From Streptomyces radicis (GTDB lineage: Bacteria > Actinomycetota > Actinomycetes > Streptomycetales > Streptomycetaceae): DNA of 64,000 nucleotides. The translations under genes and the position numbers were made by a program. A model generated the notes under the pieces. It was not told the origin of the DNA, did not search any database, and saw only the letters and a list, made by a program, of their open reading frames with translations. This document shows, one piece after another, positions 1-26,100 of this stretch. The first letter of the stretch is position 1. Each line of letters starts with the position of its first letter. The DNA is taken from contig NZ_RBDY01000031.1 in assembly GCF_003626575.1 (NCBI RefSeq), forward strand, positions 17,533 to 81,532, given 5' to 3'.

Positions 1-14168
<14,168 letters not shown>

Positions 14169-14194
14169 TTATGATCCCCACACTTCGCGCGTCG

Positions 14195-17100
14195 TCACGA
14201 TTCAGTTCCGTCCATGGCCAGATGGATGAGGTCCGCGACGTCCATCGCGTCGATGTCCACGGTGTTGTCCTCGCCGGGGGCGCCGTCCGGCGTCGTCGAC
14301 TCCTCGGCGCTCACGGTGAGCGCGAGCAGCTGGGTGAGCAGCCCGGTGTCGCGGAGGCGGGCGACGGGGACGGTGGCGAGCAGGTCGCGCACGCGTGCGT
14401 CGTCGGCCGTGTCGGCGTGGGCCGTCCCGGCGTCGGGCGGTGAGAGTCGTCGGGCGAGCTCGGTGGCGACGGCCGAAGGGGTGGGCGCGTCGAACACCAG
14501 CGTCGCCGGGAGCCGCAGCCCGGTCGCGGCGCTGAGGCGGTTGCGCAGCTCGACGGCGGTGAGGGAGTCGAGGCCGAGCTCGGTGAAGGCCCGGTTCTCC
14601 TCGACGGCCCTGGGTCCGGCGTAGCCGAGGACGGCGGCCACATGGGAGCGGACCAGCTCGGCCAGCGTCTCGACGCTGGCGCCCGCCAGGGAGGCGGGCC
14701 CGGTGTCCTTGGGCGCCCGCTCGCGCCGGGGGGCGCGCACCAGGTCTGTGAGCAACGGCGGGAGGTTGCCCGCCTCGGCGAGGTCGCGGAGGGCGGCGTG
14801 GTTGAGCCGGACCGGGGCGAGCACGGCCTCGTCGCTCGCGAGGGCCGCGTCGAACAGGGCGAGCCCTTCGGCCATCGGCAGCGCCGCGATGCCGGACTGG
14901 CTGTGGCGTTCGATGTCGGTGGCGTCCAGCCTGCTGCCCATGCCGCCCTCGTCGGCCCACAGGCCCCAGGCGAGCGCGGTGCCGGGGAGGCCTCGCGCGC
15001 GGCGGCGGCGGGCGAGCGCCTCGAGGGTGGCGTTGGCGGCGGAGTAGGCGCCCTGCCCGATGCCGCTGAGCCTGCCGCCGATCGAGGAGAACATGACGAA
15101 CGCCGACAGGTCGCGGCCCTCGGTGAGCTCGTGGAGGTGCAGCGCGGCGTCGGTCTTGGGCGCGAGGACGCGGCCGACGCGCTCGGGGGTGATGCTCTGG
15201 ATCGTGCCGTCGTCGAGGACGGCGGCGGTGTGGATGACGGCGGTCAGGTCGTCGATGCCGTCGAGCAGCGCCAGGACCTGGTCGCGTTCCGACACGTCGC
15301 ACGCCGGGACGGCGACCCGCGCGCCCCGGGCGCGCAGCTCATCGGCGAGCGCCGCGAGGGGGGCGTGGCTCGCGCCGCGCCTGCTCGCGAGGACGAGGCC
15401 GCGCACGTCGTGGGTCTCGACCAGGTGGCGGGCGAGTGCCATGCCGAGGCCGCCGCTGGCGCCGGTCACCAGGACGGTGCCGGTCAGGCGGCGCGCCTCG
15501 GCGGGCGCGGTAGGCGCGGTAGGCGCGGAGGGCGCGGCGGCGCGGGCCAGGCGCGGCGCGACGAGGGTGCCCGCGCGGGCGGCGATCTCGGGCTCGCCCG
15601 CGCGCACGGCGGCGGTGAGGGTGGGTCCTGTGAGGGCGTCGGGGGCGTCGCCGATGTCCAACAGGGTGATGGCGTCGGGGTGTTCGCGCTGTGCGGAGCG
15701 CAGCAGGCCCCACACGGCGGCCTGCGCGGGGTCGTCCTCGACGCCCGCGCCGACCACGACGAGCCGGGAGGCGGCGAACCTGGCGTCGGCGAGCCAGCCC
15801 TGCACGGTGGTGAGCGCGGCGTGAACGGCGGACCGCACGGCGCCCGGGGTGTCGCCGGGCGCGGCGGCGCCGGGCACGGGCAGGAAGACCGCGTCGGGCA
15901 CGTCGTCGATGGCGGCGAGGTCGGGGTAGGAGGTCAACGGGACGCCGCTCGACCCCAGCAGCGCGCCGACCTTCCGCTCGTCGGGCCCGAGCAGGCCCCA
16001 GCGGCGGTGGGCGGCGCCGGTCGCCGTGTTCGCGGGCGGGGTGAGGGGCGTCCACCGCACCTGGTGCAGCGACTCCAGGGCGCCGAGCCCGGTGACGGCG
16101 GACACCGTGCGCCGCACCATCGAGGCGACGGTGGCGACGGGCGCGCCGGTGGCGTCGGCCACCAGGAACGCCAGGCCTTCGTCGCCCGCCGGGGAGATCC
16201 GCACCCGCAGGGCGCCGGTCCCCGGGGTGTGCAGGCGGGCGCCCGACCAGATGAACGGCATGCGCAGCGGGCCCGCGTCGGGGGCGTCGCCGAGGGAGAG
16301 CAGGTGGAGCGAGGTGCCGAGCTCGGCGGGGTGGAGCGCGTAACGGTCGGCGTCCTTGGCCGCGTCGATCTCGGCGTAGAGGTGGTCGCCGTCGCGCCAG
16401 GCCGCGGCGAGCCCGTGGAACGCCGGGCCGTAGTCGATCCCCTGATCGGCCATGCGGTCGAACAGGGCGTCGATGTCGACCGGTTCGGCGCCCGGCGGGG
16501 GCCAGGCCGTCAGCCCGGCGGCGGGCGCGGGGTCGGCGGCGGGGGCGAGCGTTCCGCCGCACCTGCGGGTCCACTCGGCGGCATCCTCGGCGCGGGAGTA
16601 GAGAGCGACGGTGCGCCGCCCGGCGTCGTCGGGGGCGCCGACGGTGACCTGGAGCTGGAGGCCGCCCTCGGCGGGCAGGGCGATCGGGCTCTCCAGTGTC
16701 AACTCCTCGACCAGGTCGCAGCCGACCCGCGCGCCCGCGTGGAGGGCGAGGTCGAGGAGGGCCGTGGCGGGCAGAAGCGGAACGCCGCCGACCACGTGGT
16801 CGAGCAGCCACGGCTGAGCGTCGGGCGACAGGCGGCCGGTGAGCACGAGCCCGCCGCCGTCGGCGAGGGTGACGGCGGCGCCGAGCAGCGGATGCCCGGT
16901 CGCGTCGAGGCCCGCCGCGCCGAGGTCGCCCGCCTGGGCGGGCTGGGTCTCGGGCCAGTAGCGCTGACGCTGGAACGGGTAGGTGGGCAGGTCGACCTGG
17001 CGACCGTGCGGGATGTGCCAGTCGACCGGAATGCCGTGGACAAACGCCTCACCGAGCGAGAGCAGAAGCCTTTCCATCCCGCCGTCGCTGCGGCGCAGCG

Positions 17101-20100
17101 TGCCCAGGACGATCGCGTCGGCGTCCTCGGCCGTCTCACGCAGCGCGATGCCGAGCACCGGATGCGCGGACGTCTCGATGAACACGCCGAAGCCATCGGC
17201 CAGTAGCGCGCGGGTGGCCTGCTCGAACCGCACCGTGTTGCGCAGATTCTCGTACCAGTACGCCGCGTCCAGACCCGCAGCCTCGAACTCCCCACCCGTC
17301 AGAGCCGAATAGAACGGAATGTCTCCCGAACGCGGGGCGATCGGAGCCAGGACCTCAAGGATCTCGTCACGCAGCGACTCCACATGCGCGGAGTGCGACG
17401 AGTAGTCGACATTGATGCGGCGGGAACGCTCAACCGTCGCGAGGACCGTCTCAAGACCCTCAGGATCACCCGACACCACAACGGAGTTGGGACCGTTCAC
17501 CGCAGCGATGGAGACACCCTCAGGCAGGACCACCTCGTCCACCGGCAGCGGAACGGAGATCATCCCGCCCCTCCCCGCCAACGCCACGATCGACCTCGAC
17601 CGCAGAGCCACCACGCGCGCGCCATCCTCCAACGACAGCGCACCCGAGACGACGGCGGCGGCGATCTCACCCTGCGAATGACCCACCACGGCGGCAGGCT
17701 CCACACCATGCGAACGCCACACCGCCGCAAGCGAGACCATCACCGCCCACAACACCGGCTGCACCACATCAACCCGACCAAGCAACGCCTCATCGCCCAG
17801 CGCGGCCTCGAAGTCCCAGTCCACAAACGGACGCAACGCCTCACCACACGCCACCATCGACCCACGGAACACCGGCGAGGCATCCCACAACCCCGACGCC
17901 ATCCCCACCCACTGCGAACCCTGACCGGGGAACACAAACACCGTGCCGCCCAAGGGGCGGGCGACGCCCTCGACGACGCCCATGGCGGGCTCGCCACGGG
18001 TGACCGCGTCGAGGTCGCCGTTCAGGACGACGGCGCGGTGCTCAAGGAGCGGACGGGACAGCAGCGTTGCGGCGATGTCGTGCGCGTCCAGCCGTTCGGC
18101 CAGGGGTGCCAGCCGCCCGGCGGCCTCGCGCAGCGCGGCCTCGGAGCGGGCCGTCAGCACCCAGGGCACCGGGCCTGGGGCATCGGCGACGACGGGCTCG
18201 GGTGCCGCCGGTGTCTCCTCGGGCTGCTCCAGGATGATGTGCGCGTTGGTGCCACTGATGCCGAAGGCCGAAACGCCCGCCCGACGCGGCCCGTTGGGCT
18301 CCCACGCCCGGGCCTCGGTCAGCAGCTCGACCGCGCCCGACGACCAGTCGACGTGGGACGACGGCGCGTCCACATGGAGGGTGCGGGGCATGATGCCGTG
18401 GCGCATCGCCATGACGGTCTTGATGACCCCGGCGACCCCGGCGGCGGCTTGGGTGTGGCCGATGTTGGACTTCAACGACCCGAGCCACAGCGGCCGTTCG
18501 GCGTCCCGGTCCTGACCGTAGGTGGCGAGGAGCGCCTGGGCCTCGATCGGGTCGCCCAGGGTCGTTCCCGTGCCATGCGCCTCGACCACGTCCACATCGG
18601 ACGGCGAGAGCCCCGCCGAGGCCAACGCCTGCCGGATGACCCGCTGTTGAGAGGGACCATTGGGCGCGGTCAGGCCGTTGGACGCGCCATCCTGGTTGAC
18701 GGCCGAGCCACGCAGCACCGCGAGGACCGGGTGGCCGTTGCGGCGGGCGTCGGAGAGGCGTTCGACCAGCAGGACGCCGATGCCCTCGGCCCAGCCCGTT
18801 CCGTCGGCCGCCTCGGCGAACGGCTTGCACCGCCCGTCCGTCGCGAGGCCGCGCTGGCGCGAGAACTCCACGAACACGCCCGGCGTCGGCATGACCGTCG
18901 CGCCGCCGACCACGCTGAGGTCGCACTCGCCGCGCCGGAGCGCCTGGGCGGCCCAGTGGAACGCGACCAGCGCGGACGAGCAGCCGGTGTCCACCGTGAC
19001 GGCCGGGCCCTCGAAGCTGTAGGTGTAGGAGAGGCGGCCCGACGCGATGCTCGTGGTGGTGCCGGTCAGCAGGTGCCCGCTGAAGTCCTCGGGCGCCTCG
19101 TGCAGCCGGGGCCCGTAGTCCTGCCACATGGTGCCGACGAACACGCCGGTGCGGCTGCCGCGCAGGGTCGCGGGGTCGATCCCGGCGCGCTCGAACGCCT
19201 CCCACGACGTCTCGAGGAGGAGCCGCTGCTGCGGGTCCATCGCCAGGGCCTCGCGGGGCGAGATCCCGAAGAACTCCGGGTCGAACGCGGCGACATCGTC
19301 GAGGAATCCGCCCTCGCGCACATACGTCTTGCCCGCCTGCCCCGGCTCGGGGTCGTACAGGGCCTCGATGTCCCAGCCCCGGTCCTCGGGGAAGGGCGTG
19401 ATGGCCTCGTCCTCGCCGACGACCAGGTTCCACAGGTCATCGGGCGAGCTGATGCCGCCGGGGAAGCGGCAGCCCATCGCCACGATCGCGATCGGCTCGT
19501 CGACGGCGACGGGGGCCACGACGACCTCGGCGTCGGCCTTCACGCCGAGGGCTTGGGCGCGCACGTGCTCCGCGAGGGCGGTGGGGGTCGGGTGGTCGAA
19601 CACCGCGTTGGGCAGCAGCCGCACGCCGGTGGCGCCGGTGAGCCGCTTGACCAGCTCGACCGTCATGAGGGAGTCGAAGCCGAAGCTCTTGAACGCCTTG
19701 TCCGTCGCCACCCCGTCGATGCCCTGGTGGCCGAGGACGGCGGCGGCGTGGACGCGGACCAACTCGAGGACGAGCGCGCGCTGTTCGGGCTCGGGCAGCC
19801 CCGTGAGCCGGGCGGCGAGGCCGTCGGGGGCGTCGCCCTTCGCGGCGTCGCCGCCGGTCCCCGTCAGCGGGGACAGCAGCTTGCTGGGGCGAACCGCCGT
19901 GAAGGCGGGGGCGAAACGGTCCCAGTCGATGTCGGCGACCGTCACCGCGACCTCGTCGGCGGCGAGGGCCTGGTCGAGCGCGGCGATCGCGAGCGCGGGG
20001 TCCATCGGGGCGAGCCCGAGGCGTTCCCAGTGCACGGTGTCGCCGTACTGCGTGGCCATGCCCGCGCCGCGCCACGCGCCCCAGGCGAGCGAGGTGGCGG

Positions 20101-23100
20101 GCAGGCCCTGGGCTCGGCGGTGGGCGGCGAGCGCGTCGAGGACGGCGTTGGCCGCGCCGTAGGCGCCCTGGCCGCCGCTCCCCCACACGCCGGCGCCCGA
20201 GGAGAAGAGGACAAAGGCGCGGAGGTCGCGGCCACGGGTCGCCTCGTGGAGGTGGCGGGCGGCGTCCGCCTTGGGGGCCAGCACCTCGTCGATGCGAGCG
20301 GGCGTCAACGCGCCGATGGGGCCGTGGTCTTCGATCCCGGCGGCGTGGATGACGACGCCGAGGTCGGGGATGCCGTTCACCAGCTCGGCGATGGCGGCCG
20401 GGTCGGTCATGTCACATGTCGCGAACGTCAGGCGGCCTTCGAGATCGGCCCGCAACTCGGCGGCGCCCGGGGCGTTCTCGCCCCTGCGGCTGGCCAACAC
20501 GACGCGCTGGGCGCCGCGTTCGACCAGCCAGCGGGTGACATGGGCGCCCAGGGCGCCCGTGCCGCCGGTGACCAGGCAGGTGCCGGTCGGCTCCCAGGTC
20601 CCGGCGGGGGCCGCGCCCGCGCGGACGAGGCGGCGGCCGAACGCGCCCGATCGGCGGATCGACACCTGGTCCTCGTCGCCCTGGAGGACGGCGATCAGGC
20701 GGGTGAGGGACCGCTCGTCGGCGGGGCCCTCGATGTCGACCAGGCCGCCCCAGCGGTCGGGGTGTTCGACGGCGGCGCCAAGTCCAAGACCCCAGACGGC
20801 CGCTCGGGACGGGTCGGCCTCCCAGGCGCCATGGGTGAGGCACCACAGCGTCGCGTCCGAGTCGTCGGCCAGCAGGGCGACGACATCCACGGGGGCGGGG
20901 TCGACGGCCAGGATCGCCGTGACGCGGTCCTCGGGTTCGGTGACGACGCGGGCGCCATGCGCGCGGAGTGCGGCGGCGTAGGGCTCGGCGTCGCCGATCA
21001 ACAGCCAGGTGCCGGTGAGGGGTTGGGCGGGCCGGTCGGTGAGGGGCTTCCACTCGACGCGGTAGCGCCAGGAGTCGATGGCCGAGCGCTGCTTCCTGCC
21101 GTCACGCCAGGCGGTGATGGCCCGTTGGGCGGTCTTGTCGAGGGCCAGCTCGCCGCGTTCGACGGCGGCCCAGAACTCGCCGTCCACCACGTCGCGGGCG
21201 GCGGGCGCCTCGGGCCAGTAGCGCTGGCGCTGGAACGGGTAGGTGGGCAGGTCGACATGGCGACCGTGCGCGATGTGCCAGTCGACCGGAATGCCGTGGA
21301 CAAACGCCTCGCCGAGCGAGAGCAGAAGCCTTTCCATCCCGCCGTCGCTGCGGCGCAGCGTGCCCAGGACGATCGCGTCGGCGTCGGCGGAGGTCTCGCG
21401 TAGGGCCACTCCGAGAACGGGGTGGGCGGAGGTCTCGATGAACGCGCCGAAGCCGTCGGCCAGTAGGGCGCGGGTGGCCTGTTCGAACCGCACCGTGTTG
21501 CGCAGATTCTCGTACCAGTACGCCGCGTCCAGACCCGCAGCGTCGAACTCCCCACCCGTCAGAGCCGAATAGAACGGAATGTCTCCCGAACGCGGGGCGA
21601 TCGGAGCCAGGACCTCAAGGATCTCGTCACGCAGCGACTCCACATGCGCGGAGTGCGACGAGTAGTCGACATTGATGCGGCGGGACCGCTCAACCGTGGC
21701 AAGGACCGTCTCAAGACCCTCAGGATCGCCCGACACCACAACGGAGTTGGGACCGTTCACCGCAGCGATGGAGACACCCTCGGGCAGGACCACCTCATCC
21801 ACCGGCAGCGGAACGGAGATCATCCCGCCCCTCCCCGCCAACGCGACGATCGACCTCGACCGCAGAGCGACCACGCGCGCGCCGTCCTCCAACGACAGCG
21901 CACCCGAGACGACCGCCGCCGCGATCTCACCCTGCGAGTGACCGACGACGGCGGCGGGCTCCACACCATGCGAACGCCACACCGCCGCAAGCGACACCAT
22001 CACCGCCCACAACACCGGCTGCACCACATCAACCCGGGCCAGCAACGCCTCATCGCTCAGCGCGGCCTCGAAGTCCCAATCGACAAAGGGACGCAACGCC
22101 TCACCACACGCCACCATCGACCCACGGAACACCGGCGAGGCATCCCACAACCCCGACGCCATCCCCACCCACTGCGAACCCTGACCAGGGAACACAAACA
22201 CCGTGCCACCGGCCGCGCGGGCAACTCCCTCGACGACGCCCGCCGTTGGGGCGCCCGATGCCAGCGCCTCAAGGCCCTCCGCTCCCGACACCACCACCGC
22301 GCGGTGCTCGAACGCCGAACGCGACAGCAACGTCGCCGCCACATCCCGCGCGTCCAACGCACCGATGCGCGACACCAGTTGACCGGCCATGGCCCGCAGC
22401 GCCGCCTCCGAGCGGCCCGAGAGGACCCAGGGCACCGGGCCCGAGGCGGGCGGGCGTCCGCCCTGGGGCTCATCCGACGGCGCCTGCTCGACGATCACAT
22501 GGGCGTTCGTGCCGCTCACGCCGAACGAGGACACACCCGCCCGGCGCGACCCGTTGGACTCCCACGCGCGGGTCTCGGCGAGCAGCGTGACCGCGCCGGA
22601 CGACCAGTCCACGTGGGACGACGGCGCGTCCACATGCAACGAGCGGGGCAGCACGCCGTTGCGCATCGCCATGACCATCTTGATCACGCCCGCGACCCCG
22701 GCGGCCGCCTGGGTGTGACCGATGTTCGACTTCAACGACCCGAGCCACAGCGGCCGTTCGGCGTCCCGGTCTCGGCCATAGGTGGCAAGCAGCGCCTGGG
22801 CCTCGATCGGGTCGCCGAGCGTCGTTCCCGTGCCATGCGCCTCGACGGCGTCCACATCGGCGGTCGTCAGGCCCGCGTCGGCGAGGGCGGCATGGATGAC
22901 GCGCTGTTGGGAGGGGCCGTTGGGCGCGGTCAGTCCGTTGGACGCGCCGTCCTGGTTGACGGCCGAGCCACGCAGCACCGCGAGGACAGGGTGGCCGTTG
23001 CGGCGCGCGTCGGAGAGCCGCTCGATCAGCAGCAGTCCGGCGCCCTCGGCCCAGGCCGTTCCGTCGGCGGCCTCGGCGAACGGCTTGCACCGCCCGTCCG

Positions 23101-26100
23101 CCGCAAGACCGCGTTGACGGGAGAACTCGACCAGGATGCCAGGGGTGGACATCAGGGTGACACCGCCCGCGAGGGCGAGTGAGCACTCGCCACGGCGCAG
23201 CGCCCGCATGGCGACATGCAGGGCGACGAGCGACGACGAGCACGCGGTGTCGACGGTGAGGGCGGGACCCTCGAAGCCATAGGTGTAGGAGAGGCGGCCC
23301 GAGGCGACGCTCGCGGTGGTGCCGGTCAGCAGGTAGCCGCCGAAGTCGTCGGGCGCCTCGTGCAGTCGGGGGCCGTAGTCCCCGGCCATCGCGCCGACGA
23401 AGACGCCGGTCGTGCTGCCGCGCAGGGTCGAGGGGGCGATCCCGGCGCGCTCGAACGCCTCCCACGACGTTTCCAGGAGCAGCCGCTGCTGCGGGTCCAT
23501 CGCCAGGGCCTCACGCGGTGAGATCCCGAAGAAGGCCGGGTCGAACGCGGCGGCGTCGTGGAGGAATCCGCCCTCGCGCACATAGGTCTTGCCCGGTCGG
23601 CCCGGCTCGGGGTGGTAGAGGCTCTCGACGTTCCATCCCCGGTCCACGGGGAGGGGCGTGATGGCGTCCTCCTCGTCGATGACCAGCTTCCACAGGTCAT
23701 CGGGCGAGCGGACCTCGCCGGGGTAGCGGCAGCCCATCGCCACGATCGCGATCGGCTCGTCATCGCTCATGGCCACGGGCGCGGCGGTGGGCGTCGCGTC
23801 GCCGCCCGGGGTGGCGGAGAGCAGCTCGGCCACCGCCAGGGGGGTGGGGTGGTCGAAGATCAGGGTGTTGGGGAGGCGGAGGCCCGTGGCGTTGTTCAGC
23901 AGCGCGCACAGGTCGATGCCCAGGAGCGATGTGAAGCCGAGGTCGCGGAATGTCGCGTCGGCGGGGATCTGGGAAGGGTGCGCGGTGCCGATGACCAACG
24001 CGGCCTGTGCGCGGACCAGTTCGAGCGCTTCCTCGTGGGTCAGCGAGGTGGGGGCGACGGACTCGGGCGTGGGGGCGAGGGCGGAGTGGGGGGTGTCCTC
24101 GTCGAACCAGTGGCGCTCGCGCTGGAAGGCATAGGTGGGCAGATCGACATGGCGGGCGCCCGTTCCGGCGTAGAACGAGGCCCAGTCAACGGTGACGCCC
24201 CGGGTGAACGCCGTGGCCAGCGTCGCCAGCAGGGACTCTGCCTCGGGGCGGTCCTTGCGGAGCAGGGGTATGCCGTCGGCCATGGCGGACAGCACGCCGT
24301 CGGGGCCGACCTCCAGGAAGGTGCCCACGCCCTGGGCGCGCAGCGACTCGACCGCGTCATGGAAGCGGACCGCGTCGCGAACGTGCCGCACCCAGTACTC
24401 GGCGTCGACGCTCTCCGGCTGGCCCGCGATGGGCAGTTGGGCGGGGTGGTAGGTCAACGCCTGGGCCACCGACCGGAACTCATCCAGCATCGGGTCCATC
24501 AGGTGCGAGTGGAACGCATGGCTGACGCGTAGGCGCTTGTGCTTCCAGCGCCGGGCCAGCTCGACCACGGCCGACTCATCACCCGAAAGCACCATGGAAT
24601 CCGGACCGTTGACCGCCGCCAGGTCGACCCCCTCGACCAACAGCGGCAGCACCTCCGCCTCGGGGGCCTGCACCGCGATCATCGCGCCGCCCTCGGGCAG
24701 CGCCCCCATCAGACGACCACGCGCGGCGACCAACGTGCACGCGTCGTCAAGGGAGAGCACACCCGCGACATGCGCGGCGGCGATCTCGCCGATCGAGTGA
24801 CCGGCCAGGAAGTCCGGTCTGACACCCCAGTATTCGACCAGCCGGAAGAGAGCGACCTCGACCGCGAACAGCCCGGCCTGGGTGTACTCGGTCCGGTTGA
24901 GCAGGTCCGCGTCCTCGCCGAACACCACATCCTTTACGGGGAGTTCGAAGCGCGCGCACACCGCGTCGAACGCCTCCGCGTACACCGGGAACGCCCCGTA
25001 CAACTCCCGGCCCATGCCGAGCCGTTGACTCCCCTGCCCCGAGAAAAGGAACGCCAGCTTCTCGTCCCTGGCCGCCGTGCCGCGCATCACACCGGGGGTC
25101 GAGCCGCCATGGGCGAGGGTGTCGAGGCCGGTGCGCAGCGTCGCGCGGTCACCGGCCAGGACGGCGGCGCGGCGGTCGAACGCGGTCCTCGCGGTGGCGG
25201 TGGTGAACGCGCAGTCGAGCGGCGTCAGTCGCGGGTGGGCGTCGAGGTGGGCGAGAAGGCGAGCGGCCTGCTCGCGCAGCGCGGCGTCGTTGCGCGCGGC
25301 GAGGGTCACGGGCAGCGCGGCGGGCGGGCTGACCGGCTCGGTGGGCGGGGCGGGGTCGGGGGCCTGCTCGAGGACGACGTGGCAGTTGGTGCCGCCGACG
25401 CCGAAGGAGCTGACGCCCGCGACGAGGGGGGCGTCGGGGCGGGGCCAGGGGCCGGTCTCGGTGACGACACGCAGGTTGAGGGCGTCGAGGGGGACGCCGG
25501 GGCGGCGGTGGTTGAGGGTGGCGGGGAGTGTCCTGTGGTGGAGGGCGAGAACGGCCTTCAGCAGCCCGGTGATTCCGGCGGCGCCCTCGGTGTGGCCGAC
25601 GTTGGTCTTGGCTGAGCCGACGGCGAGGGGGGTGGTGCGGTGGGTGCCGAGGGCGGCGCCGAGCGCGGCGGCCTCGACGGGGTCGCCGGTCCTGGTGCCG
25701 GTGCCGTGGAGTTCGACGTACTGGACGCGTTCCGGGGTGGTGCCCGCGCGGGTGTGGGCGAGGCGGATGACCTCGGCCTGGGTGTCCTGGCGCGGGGTGG
25801 CGATGGTCTCGCCGCCGCCGTCGTTGTTGACGGCGCTGCCGCGGATGACGCAGATGACGCGGTCGCCGTCGGCGCGGGCGTCGTCGAGGCGCTTGAGGAC
25901 GACGACGCCGCCGCCCTCGCCGCGGACGTAGCCGTTGGCGCGTTCGTCGAACGTGTAGCACAGGCCGTCGGGCGAGAGCCCGCCGAAGCGGGCGGGGGCG
26001 GCGGTGCTGTGGGGGGCGATGACGAGGTTGACGCCGCCCGCGAGGGCCAGCGTCGACTCGCCGTTGCGGAGGCTCTCGACGGCGGTGTGCACGGCGACGA

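Larger units (their letters stand above)
14400..19505 (-). other. PKS module 2: KS-AT(YSSH)-DH(probably inactive)-KR(B-type)-ACP
   Basis: KS about 19505-18217 has DTGCSSAL, an unusual but Cys-containing active site, near 18973-18995. AT about 17945-16948 is of the GHSQGE/YSSH type. DH about 16895-16080 keeps the His motif (DHVVGGVPLLP near 16795) and DYGPAF, but the second motif reads HPAELGTSLH where HPALLDAALH is expected: the catalytic Asp is Gly (codon 16316-16318). KR about 15485-14950 has VLDDG (B-type) and SS...AYSAAN. ACP LGLDSL is near 14535-14580. The loss of Asp predicts a retained beta-hydroxyl instead of a double bond. Confidence 0.87.
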
